From Pseudoips prasinana (Eukaryota; Arthropoda; Insecta; Lepidoptera; Nolidae), in contig OX621238.1 of NCBI GenBank assembly GCA_951640165.1, positions 28,544,001 to 28,608,000 on the forward strand: 64,000 bases of DNA. The letters are read 5' to 3'. This document shows positions 11,839 through 22,500 of this stretch, in pieces. The first letter of the stretch is position 1, and every line of letters starts with the position of its first letter. The translations under genes were made by a program, and so were the position numbers. Under the pieces are notes generated by a model, which was not told the origin of the DNA, ran no database searches, and saw only the letters and a list, made by a program, of their open reading frames with translations.

Positions 11839-12014
11839 TCACACTAATATTATAAAGGCGAAAGTTTGTGAGTGTGTATGTTTGTCATTTCTTCACGTCT
11901 AAACGACTGGTGCGATTTTACTCAAATTTCGTATGGAGTTAGCTGACACCCTGGATTAACACAAGCATATTATTTATAAAGTTTAACTTGGGTAAAACAG
12001 CGGGTCACAGCTAA
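11839..12014 (+). mobile_element. Helitron-like non-autonomous element
   Basis: Begins TCACACTAATATTATAAAGG after an A and ends 'agcgggtcacagctaa'. Same subfamily as 4263-4455 (shared 'ttcttcacgtctaaacg' and 'agttagctgacaccctgg') and in the opposite orientation. Confidence 0.55.
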
Positions 12015-12204
12015 ATTTCTATAAAGTCTACGCGGCTTTAGCGATGACTATGGTATATTGAAACTTGACTTAGATGAAATTGAAATTCCTTGGTGCATGT
12101 AATTATGCACAATTTACTCCAGTAACTAACGATTCAGTTTTAAGATTGTATTGATCACGTGTTAGTGAGGGAGCGTCTTACTTCTACACTACTTCTTATC
12201 GTAT

Positions 12205-12430
12205 GGGCAGTGGTCGCCATAGTATCAGGGTTGTTCAAGCCGCCCAATAGGCCTGTGACGTGGCTTAACGACTGTTGCCTAACGGCTACAACCGGGACCG
12301 ACAGTTTAACGTAAGTTACTTAATAACTAGGCTCGCGTTTAGTCCATAAATGGGTGACCGCCGAAGTGGTTTAATTTCTGAGCGTCACCGTGCCTCGGAG
12401 TGCACGTTAAGCTGTCGGTCCCGGTTGTAG
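12205..12430. repeat. Dispersed repeat (copy related to 520-770)
   Basis: Contains 'gcagtggtcgccata', 'gactgttgcctaacgg' and, further on, 'cgtgcctcggagtgcacgtt'. It also has an internal inverted pair: 'aacggctacaaccgggaccg' near 12289 and 'ggtcccggttgtagccgtta' near 12417. Confidence 0.5.
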
Positions 12431-12763
12431 CCGTTAGCAACACTATACCAGTGAGAGCATCTCACTCTTACTAAGATGGTAATCCCAAAAATTCAAATCA
12501 CGGATTGCACCACGCTCTTCTTATTAGTACGGTAAAATGCTTCCATGGAAGCTCGGTGATGGACACAAGACGCTTACTAGTTAAATCTGTATTAGTATAA
12601 GATCCGACGATACTAGTCGTACGCTCAATGTTTTTTTTATAATCCAAATACATTATATAAATATAAACATATTTTACGGAATGGGTTTGTACCGGATTTT
12701 AAAACGTTATGCAGCATATAATCTTAAACATTTTTAAAGTACTTTTTATCTGATTAATATCAC

Positions 12764-13009
12764 ATAATATGCTGCGACATTATGCACATACGGCCATCTG
12801 AACCCAAACTAAGCAAATCTTGTACTATGGAAACCAGATAATTACATTTACTGCTTTTCTTTTATAAATACATACTTATATAGATAATTACACCCAGACT
12901 CAGGACAAACAGACATGTTTGAGAGCAATAAAGACTACTATTACTACTACAAAGATCTGTCATGGATGGGTATCCAATCCACGACCTGCGGCGTGAAAGG
13001 CAAGCATTT
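12764..13009 (-). repeat. SINE family B
   Basis: Minus-strand copy. It reads from 'tgcttgcctttcacgccgca' through the 'tgagtctgggtgtaatta' body to a degenerate tail. The tRNA-like A-box part is missing. Confidence 0.75.
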
Positions 13010-13589
13010 CAATGAAGTAGCTGGATTAAGGAGTCCCGGAGTGTTTTCTCTTTAGCTTTGACTGAACACTGTTTGAACAAATTGTTTGCTAAATTTAATC
13101 GAACTATTTTATATATTTTTTAATAATCAAGCACAGAACAATTTCAGCAATAAAACTTTTATAATAACTGTTCCTCTGATTACTATTACTAACACACTAT
13201 GGAGTTTGTTCTAATTAAAATATTGTTAAAATAAAATAAAATAATAAAATAAAAAAGGTTTTTATTCACGTAGACTTTAGAAAAGCGCTTGTAAATAGTC
13301 AGAACATGTTTGTAGTAATATAGTTGTATACATTAGATATTATTTCTAGTAACATAGATATTTAGGTACATCTTGTATGAAAACATTTATAAAATTTATT
13401 TTATTACAGAAATGATATTTAGCTAGCTCGTATCAAGTTATTGTCAAGAGATTATGTTTAATTATCTAGTTTAAGTCTAATATTTTTACTACATATTGTC
13501 AATGGTTCTGTCTATATTAAAGGTATTATTATTATGACGGACCTTGTGTTAATAACGACGGTCGCGCTTTAATGCTACCACCGGATCCA

Positions 13590-13705
13590 ATGCGCCCCAA
13601 CTGAGAAGACCCAGCGAAACAAACTCAGTGGGTTCATCTACTACCGGTTTCAACACGACCCAGTTGAGACGGTCCGGCGAAACATACTCAAGCGGGCATG
13701 AACAC
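13590..13705. repeat. Two-unit imperfect direct repeat
   Basis: Two units of about 60 bp share the frame 'ca..cg.cccaa.tgaga.g..cc.gcgaaaca.actca..gggt'. Likely a remnant of a repetitive coding or satellite sequence; origin unknown. Confidence 0.4.
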
Positions 13706-13874
13706 GGGATTTGGTCCAATTAGAGTAATTATTTAGTAGGCAAACACAATATATGCTCGATCGGTTGTCTGAATGCTTATTATTTTAGATTATATTTAGG
13801 TATACAAAAGAAAAACTTCGAAACAATAACATTATTCATTTTGAGACAGAGTCAATAATTTTAAATTAAGTATG

Positions 13875-14135
13875 TTCATTCATTCATCTGCTGTGTGGTG
13901 ATGGCATAGATTATCATCACCACATCTCATCCCGTGGGGGGCGTAGAAATCGACCGAGGGAATACCTACCAGAGAACGGGCAGCAGCGTTTTTCTGAAAA
14001 CTATGACCATCAAACTGCGATCGCCAACCCGTCTGCCAAGCGTGGCGATTATCGAATATCCATAGGCATAGTGATGTATAAAGAATGGGTCTTTGGGGAG
14101 GTTTTTGTCCAGTAGCGGACGTACTTTGGCTGACA
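13875..14135 (-). repeat. Dispersed repeat family E
   Basis: The minus strand includes 'gtcagccaaagtacgtccgc' and 'gacaaaaacctccccaaag', and ends near 'gggatgagatgtggtgat'. Its best match in the window is the plus-strand copy at 26230-26475. Confidence 0.65.
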
Positions 14136-14550
14136 TTATGAAAATATTGTTATTACTATACAGAAAAAAAAGCATTTCTCTTAACGAAAAACACATGCAC
14201 GTAGAGATAGTGTTGTCGCATCTTGTACTAAGCGTTCCACAAAAATCTTTAATTTCATGTTACGTAGTGTTACGATGAGCGTTTTTTTAAAGTCACGTTC
14301 AATGCCAAGTGCAAAACAAATACCTATCTCTGTTACAAAGCTGGCTAAACGTGGGAGTCGCACGTCTTCCTACTGTTTCGCGGAAAATAAACTGCGTCAT
14401 AGGGGAGAGATTCTGCGCCCAACGTCACCCATGACCATAGTTTTATTACAATTTAATTACTACAAGCTCCGCATTATACCGCAATATATAGTGATTAGTG
14501 ACCCTGAGTTCATGGGTTCTTTCCCCACCCGGGACATATTGGGTAATATA

Positions 14551-14845
14551 TATTTTTTTTATATAAGAGGGCGACACACGAGCATTTAGGTCATCTGTGA
14601 TCACCGCCGCCCATAGACACTGGCAACACCAGAGGAGTCGCGGATACGTTGCCGGTCTTTAGCGAGCGAGTCAGCAAATTAGTATTGCTGACCCTTCCCC
14701 CACCCGGATGAGCTCTGACGACCTTACTCACACGCAGAAACAAAACATTAAGTTATTAATGTTATTATTAAGGAATGTCTTCTGTAAGATGGAGGTACTT
14801 CCCCAGTCGGACTGCTCTTTGGGCGAAACAACGCCTCTCGCGGTA
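14551..14845 (+). repeat. Dispersed repeat family D
   Basis: Starts in a T-run followed by 'agagggcgacacacgagca' and ends 'ttccccagtcggactgctct'. Four copies in the window share this frame (also 30610, 31797 and 63013), all in the plus orientation. Confidence 0.65.
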
Positions 14846-15286
14846 ACTATTAAGAACTAAAACTCTGGTGCTCAATGTATGGGACGAAACTGTACGTGTG
14901 ATCGAGTAAGTAAACTGCAGGAACTCGTGCTAGAGGCACAGTACGGAAACTACCTACAAACGGTCAAAACGACACACTCACACAATCATGCGCATCGACA
15001 AGACCTAAGCGGTTGTCGCGGTGCTGTCAGTAGTGAGTGCCGCGTCAAAACGAGTGGCCGCGTTCAAGTTTATCTCCGTACTCTTTTTAAAAATCCACGT
15101 GAGTATTGCATAGTATACGGCCTTTGAACTCGGTTTGATCAAAACGGGAGCTTTCGTATTTTAACCGTCCTGCTGACATATAAAACAAATATGTTTTAAT
15201 AAAAGGTACTTGGGTTGTTCTTCTTTTTTACCGACAATAATTTGTCCTTCTTCGTAACAAGCGTCCCTTTAGAATTCTATTCTTTA

Positions 15287-15605
15287 CTAACTGTGCCCCG
15301 CAGTTTTACCCGCGTTAAATTTTATAAATTATCATATTTCCTCCCTCGTCAGTGATAGCGAGATAGTAAGTAGCCTATATGTTGACCCGACCTCTTAGTA
15401 ATATTCATGCAAAATTTGAAATAAATCCATGTAGTACTTTTTGAGTTTAGCCCAGACATACATACAGACAAACAGACACACAGACAAAAATTCTAAAAAC
15501 TATATTTTTAGCTTCGATATCGATTGTAGACCACGCCCCAAGTATCCTTTTTAAAAAATATTTAATGTACAGTTTTGACTTTCCTACGATTTTATTATAT
15601 GTATA
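15287..15605 (-). mobile_element. Helitron-like element, second subfamily
   Basis: The reverse complement begins near 'tataataaaatcgtagg' and ends 'cggggcacagttag'. It matches the 5154-5431 copy along its length, with an extra internal stretch that includes 'tcgctatcactgacgaggg'. Confidence 0.5.
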
Positions 15606-15850
15606 GATATTGACTAGAGGAAGTCGATGTCCAGAATTGGCTTTAAATAATCAACACAGTATACTTGTCAATTTCCCTGTTAGTGAATGCAAAAATACAA
15701 TCATTTTCACAAAAGATTGTGACAGAGTGGTATAGCGAAATACTGTCTCCGATGAAAAGGACCACTCTGTCACTATGTTTACCGATAAACCACAACAAAA
15801 CGCAATACGTTGCCAACCTACAAAGAAGCATTAGGTAGTCTTCTGCAAAC

Positions 15851-16103
15851 GGTCACCGTAGCCTAGTTGGTAGTGCTCCTGCCTACGAAGCTGGTGGTCC
15901 TGGGTTCGAATCCCGGTAAGTGCAAATATTTGTGTGATGAACACGAATATTTGCTTCTGAGTCATGGATGTTTTCTATGTATATAAGTATTTATCTATCT
16001 ATATAAGTATGTATATCGTCGCCTGGTACCCATAGTACAAGCTTTGCTTAGTTTGGGGCTACGATGATCTGTGTGATATTGTCCCTAGATATTATTATTA
16101 TTA
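15851..16103 (+). repeat. SINE family A (reference copy)
   Basis: A pol III promoter of tRNA type is visible: A box in TAGCCTAGTTGG and a perfect B box GGTTCGAATCC. Next come a body with 'tatctatataagtatgtata', the block 'cccatagtacaagctttgc', and an (ATT)n tail. About 253 bp. Seven copies in the window. Confidence 0.85.
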
Positions 16104-16357
16104 ACTTATAAAAAGCTAAATTTTATTGTTTTAAGGTTATTATTTAATGTATGTAAAAAAATCTGAGAAATTCCAAAAATGCTCTTCTTATCTAAAACAT
16201 TAAAAGTTACAACCCTACAGCTTCAATAGAGCGTAGGTAATTATTTCATTAACTAGGCTTAGTTACCTTACTGTCCATATTGATACTGTGCCAATAGCTT
16301 GAGTAACGTATTGTAGCAGTGAACGTACTGACATAAAACTATTTTAACAAGTGTTAC

Positions 16358-16557
16358 CTGTGGGAAGTACGGACAGTGTACTGGGTGCGAGCTCTTGGAG
16401 CGTCCCTCGAGTCGCTCGCGCTTCTGTATTCTCTTCTGGAACTTCTCCCATTGGTCGTCGTCATCCTCTGCCGCCGACGACTTGTCGCGCGACTCGTCTT
16501 CCGACGGAGAACTGTGCGTCCCCGACTCGTCTGAGCTGCCTACTTCTGAATCTTCAC
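16358..16557 (-). CDS. SEC63: SEC63 exon 9 (last exon found)
   Basis: The acceptor is CACAG at 16562-16558 and the donor is GTAACA beginning at 16357. The exon encodes an acidic Ser-rich stretch, then WEKFQKRIQKRERL and SSHPVHCPYFPQ. This matches the human segment before the final Brl part. It ends in phase 0. The next exon, expected to begin like EYWW, was not found. Confidence 0.88.
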
Positions 16558-19500
16558 CTGTGAACATTTATACTGATACATTCTTCCATACAATGACTAA
16601 GTCTTTAAATGCAATGGAATGATTCGAGATCAGTTATGTAAACAAACTCCTAAAACACTACAAATAATTACTTCCGTTATTGAAACTCTACACATATTCA
16701 AAAATATAAAAATGACCTAATTAGGATACCGTAGCCAAATCGCAAAAAACGGAACCCTTATAAATTCGTCATGTCTGTCTGTCCGTCCGTATGGCACAGT
16801 TGCTTTTTTCCGAAACTATAATAATATATATACTATAACTGTACTGTTGAAACTTGGTAAGTACATGTATTCTGTGAACCGGATTAAGATTTTCACACAA
16901 AAATTGAAAAGAAACGCAGAGAACTGAAACTCAATTATTTTTTCAGTGTACCCATACTTGTGGTGTATTTATGGATAGGTCATCAAAAATGATATTGAAG
17001 TTTCTTATATAATTTTTTTTCTAAACTGAATAGTTTGCGCGACACTTCCATAGTGGTAAGATGAGTGTTGTTTACTAGGACAGATACAATGCTTTATACC
17101 ATTTTATCCCCATAAGGGGACTGATGGGGAGAATAAATCAGAGGGACAGATACAATGCTTTATACCAGTTTGTCACCATAACGGGACAGATTATAGAAGA
17201 GATTAAGGGGACAAGATACCATGCATTATAGCAGTTTCTCCCCCTAAAGGGACAGATTATAGAATTAATGAAGGGAGACAGATACAATGCTTTACATCAG
17301 TTTGTCCCTAAAGGGATAGATTATAGAATAAATGAAGGGAGACAGATACAATGCATTATACCCGTTTGTCCCCCTAAAAGGACAGATCAGAAGGATAAAT
17401 TAGAGGCACAGATACAATGCTCCTACCAGTTTGTCCCCTGAAGGGGACAGATTAGGAGAATAATTCGGGAGGACAGATAAAATTTTTACACCAGTTTGTC
17501 CCCCAAAAGCAACAAATCAGGAGGATAAATCAGGGGGACACAACCGAAATGTATCCCACGCAAAAGAGGCGGACATACCGCATAGTCGATTTCGGTCAGG
17601 AGTTAAATATATAATTATGGCCATTTGACGATTTATAGCCAGATTTAAATAGCTGATAACGGTCAATGTCGTTAATGTAATTTATTGCTCATATAAAACG
17701 GATCACCTGCCGAGGTATAAATCAAGACAATCTACTAGACTCGAGTGCTTAGTTATCTCAATATATCAAACTAAGTGTACTTAAAGAGGATTAACAGTAT
17801 CGACACAGATTCTCCACAAATTGGAAATCGGTTTGCCGTCATTCAGGACGGTACGACAAAATGATCGCTTAAGACACTGACATCAGCCAAATTGGGGATA
17901 TTTTTTCACGTTTTTAGCCAAAACTTCGAAAATATATCTTGTGAAAAACCTATATTTTGAAAAACATAATTGTTCCTAAAACACGATTAAACTACTTTCG
18001 CTCTATAGAAAAATATCACACAGTCATCTCTAAATATTATTAAAATAAATTTAAATTATAATGTCCTCCCAGCCGACGGCGGCCAGTCTCAATGGAGACT
18101 AGACAACTGCGCGGGACAAATTATAGTGCACAAGTGTGTGCGCAGACATTGGGGCACTTCCTATTCCATCACTTCCAAAAACCGATGGAACGACTAGCGA
18201 CACAGTGTATTTTAAACATATTTATTACATCTTTAAAAATACAGTCCAAAATTTCAATTCTCACTTCACATTAGCAAAATCTAAATTAGTTAACATAAAG
18301 TCACTCCAGCTGCAAAACTGCGGGCTCTCTTTTGACCGTTTGACCTTCCTTCCTTCGTTCCGTTCCCGGCCTATCACTACACCCTGAGAGTGGCGAAATT
18401 GTGGTTGCTTATACTCAAAAGCCATTATCGAAGAATTGAATTAATTGTGAATAAAAAATATTTGTTGTCTATGCTTTGTGTCTGTCAATTCTGTTTGTAA
18501 ATTAGTCCGCGATACAGGGATTCATTGCAATAAAGCGAGCGTTATCTTTTAAATCGGAAAATCTGATGGGCACAATGAGTTTTTGAGAAAGTTTTGGCAA
18601 TAAAAAAAAATTGACGCAGGTCGTGAGTTAGATTACCACCCAGGGCAGATATTTGTGTGCATGAACATTGAACATGTCTGCAAAAGAAAATGAGTATATG
18701 TGGTTATCTGGTTTCCATAGTACAAGCTCTGCTTGGTTTGGGATCAGATGGCCGTGTGTTAATAATGTCCCAGGATATTATTATTATTAAATGTTTCGGA
18801 AATCAACGCCCCTCTGACACCACGCGCTTAGCGAAAGTAAATCGTACTGTACTTTATTATCACATCCATGTATGTCGTATTACGATTCATTACGATACAC
18901 TAATAAGGAGTTTGCTATCCATCAATGCCACAGATTAAGGAGCACATAATATATGCGATATAACGGTCATCTCTAAGAATGACCGACATACTAATGAGCG
19001 TATATGTATGTAAATGTCATCACCAATTACAGCACAATAATAAATAATAATGTCGTCGTCCTAATCAAATTTCCGTCAATTTATTATGTGCAGGAATATA
19101 GGTACATTTAGATGGTCTTAAATTACAGTTCCACTATATTCAACAATTTGTCGTGCAAATGTTTAAGTAGAAGTATGACACATAATATATGTAAGTAACA
19201 TTTATTATTTGTCATAATCTCACGTAATTTTAATTCGATATACATAACTTAATATTTTACTTTCTATATACACAGGTAAATATTATAATGCACAAGTGTG
19301 GATAATGAGACGACTAGCGACACGACAAGAAAGGGGTCAGGTACAAGACCGACAGCTTTACGTGCTATCCGACGCACGGGGGTGTGATACCGCCAACGCC
19401 CTGACTTCGGTCTGATACTGAGAATTTTTCTTACATACCCCAAAAAAAATCACTGTTGCCTCACCTGAGGTATGGACCCAGGACCTAATCATGTAGACCC

Positions 19501-22500
19501 AAAGTGAGACTGCCTCTTTGATCTGGTGGTAGCATGAATTACAAATAAGACAATTACGTCCCGTCCCAGCCGATAAATTTGTGTGAGAGAGTTGAGAGTG
19601 CAACTACTTCTGCGCTGTATTAAGATTGGCCGACTAGAACTACAACCAGGAGTTGTCAGATTCCACCAATGTCTTTCATTTTTTTTTAATTCAGTTTTAC
19701 GGCTCTGGCTTCTTCGGCCTTATGAGCCTTCCGTAAAATATATTTTTATTTCATTTATTTTCGTCATGTCAAGTAAAGTCCGTCACAGTAAAGTCATACG
19801 TAGTCCTTGTCGTACCCCAGTAAAGCAGTGGAGACTTTACTAGAGGCTTATATGGAGTTTTAGATTCAAAACAGAAAATCGCAATTCACGGCAATATGGC
19901 ATTTTCCTCCACTTGTGTACGTTGTCCATGATGTATGTCTAAAAATCCACCATATTTACACATAAAAACTTGAATTTACACCAAGTTTTGAAAATGAAAC
20001 AATGCCCTGATGCGTCTTTTTCCGCTTTAGCGCCAAAAACCCAATGTCTTTCATACGTGAAGGTGTTGCCTGTTAACATCAATGGTGTTATCTCACTTAG
20101 AAAATTTGACTTTACCTTCATCGTCTTTCTTCTTTGGTTCCTTAGTTTCCTTAGTTTTCTTAGCTTCAGTACTGGGCGGGGGAGGGGTGGCGGTCGCGGG
20201 CGCGGGGGCGGCAGGCTTGGCCTGCGCCTTGGCCGCGACGGGCTTCTTCGACTTCTTGGAAGTTTGCTTTTTCGCCTGTTGCTTCATCCACACGGGCCTC
20301 TTGAAGGTCTCCTTCTTATCATTTTTGTCATTCTCCGATTTCTCTGTTCCATTTTCACCAGCACCGCCTTCATCATCTTCCCTGTTAATACAAAGTAAAT
20401 TATATTATTGACGGGCCTGTTGTCGTGGTTGGCAAATGCTTGTTTTTCACGCCGGAGGTCGTAGGTACGATTCCCACTCAGGGGCTCTACCGGCTAAGGC
20501 GACTTAGCCGGTAGAGCCATACAAAGAAAATATACATATACAATACATACAAGAACATCGATTTCTTTAATGGCGTTCAAATAAATAAAGGTTAAAAATG
20601 ACTTAATCAATCGTTAAATCGGCTTCAACATTGATAATCGATTCTGGACCATTTATGACGTCACATGTGGTCATGGAAGCCGATTTAACGATTGATTAAG
20701 TCATTTTTAACCTTCATTTAATTGAACGCCATTCACGAAAACGATGTTCGACGACTTAGCCGGTAGAGCTCCAGGACAGATATTTGTGTGCATGAAAATG
20801 TCTGTTTGTCCTGAGTCTGGGTGTAAATATCTATATAAGTATGTATTTACAAAAGAAAAGTAGGATATGTTTAGTATATCAGTTATCTGGTTTCCATAGT
20901 ACAAGTTCAGCTTAGTTTGGGATCAGATGGCCGTGTGTAAATAATGCCCCAGGATATTATTATTATTATATATACAGTACTGTAGACACATACCAACTTA
21001 ATAAAAACAAACTAGCCACAATTTTATGCTGTTACCAACCACTGAGAGAAAATAAGCAACCTGCTGACCAATAATGTATAATAAATAGTTTCAGTAAATT
21101 GGCAGTTCTATGTATGTCTTGCTTTTTGAAAAGTAATGTAATTCAAATTAGTTTAGTGGTTTAAAAGACAGAATTGCCACCAAAATCACAATTCTAAATT
21201 CGCATAGTAAAATAACCTATATTTTACAACTTGACGTGAAAAGTTAGTCTGAGCGTACAGTTGAAGTCGTCATCATATACAACAGGTAACGTTATTAACG
21301 CACACCCTCTAACACCCCAATTAGAATATCATGTTGTAATCATAATACATACACTGATTTTTTTATTTAACATATATTATATACAGCATTGTTATTTACT
21401 AAATTAGTTTCTTGGAATAAAATTTATTTTTCTTTATTTTGTATTGAATTATGGAATTTGTGTGAATACAATTAAAACTGCGACTTTAAAAGTCTTTTTA
21501 CTTTGACTTACGGTCCTTTTCAATTAGTTTTGACTGTACAGGGTTAATATGACAATAATTATCGTAGTTTTAATAATTTTGGAATAAAAAATTACCTATA
21601 TTAAAAATGATATAAATCGATTCAGTAAACGATTCTGAACAAACTATTTTCAGGGTGTGCGTTAATTAAGTTACATGTTGTGGATGATACGCACTCTGAA
21701 GATCATGAGTTAGAAGGTTTGTAAATAGTGAAAACACATTTACTAGTCCTTGCGGAAAGATAAATTATAAATTTGCAGACATAAAAAGAATTACAACTGT
21801 TAATTCGTGTTCATTTATTTTATAAAATCTCATAATCACAAATTTTAGAATGCTCTTATTCGGAAAAAAATAATAATTTTGCAAACTTTATATTTCATTA
21901 TTTAAAAGATATTATAACACCTAATTTCTACTGTAAAAGTGAAGGAGGTAAAAAATTCTTTCTTCATCCTTCAAAGTTTCGATTATTATTGTTAGAATTT
22001 TAGCTATAATATTTACAACACGAATACTTCGTAAATGTATAGTTTGTTAAACTAATTCGCGACACCCACCTGAAGAAACGGTCACCTTTTTTAATATGCC
22101 GTGATAATCGTGAACAAAAGCGCATTTAAATTTATGTGAATTTGATACAGAAACATAACAAATGTAAATTAATGCAATGGTGCCAACGATATACTGATTT
22201 GGTGTGAATTATGTAATGTATGTAATTTTGTGTTAATGTATGACAATGGCCACGATTCTTTGATATACCAAGCAAACTAATAGAAATATCATTGCAATTC
22301 TTTCTAACATAGTTATTGAGTAAGAAAAGACGGGGCATCTATACTTGTGTTAAAGAACCGACACGTTAAAACCCGTCGATCAATAGTTGCGCGTGCGCCT
22401 AATAGTTGAGCGTATTAGAAGCAATTCTAGTAGTACGACAGTTCGATGTATACTGTGTTCTTTTCATACCATAGAGAAATGTAATGACATTTAATTTAGT

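Larger units (their letters stand above)
127..16357. other. 16-kb region without a confident exon
   Basis: No exon with homology that I recognise was found on either strand. The region is built of AT-rich DNA and the dispersed repeats listed separately (SINE families A, B and C, Helitron-like ends, foldback elements, LINE tails). On the minus strand it lies directly downstream of the last recognised SEC63 exon, so part or all of it may be the final SEC63 intron; the alternative is that a diverged last exon was missed. About 1.0-2.3 kb, 3.2-4.2 kb and 10.8-11.7 kb hold nothing I can classify. Confidence 0.5.

Noticed and set aside
14879..15127. 82-codon ORF
   Set aside because: It follows a family D repeat, has no recognisable domain, no splice context and no biased third positions. 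Likely chance.
15851..15920. tRNA gene
   Set aside because: It has A and B boxes but no cloverleaf-consistent acceptor stem, and the same head is joined to a SINE body at seven places. It is a SINE promoter, not a tRNA gene.
20082..20411. Plus-strand ORFs across 19970-20411
   Set aside because: They are the reverse strand of SEC63 exon 8; the long Gly/Arg or Ala runs come from Lys/Ala/Pro codons of the true exon.
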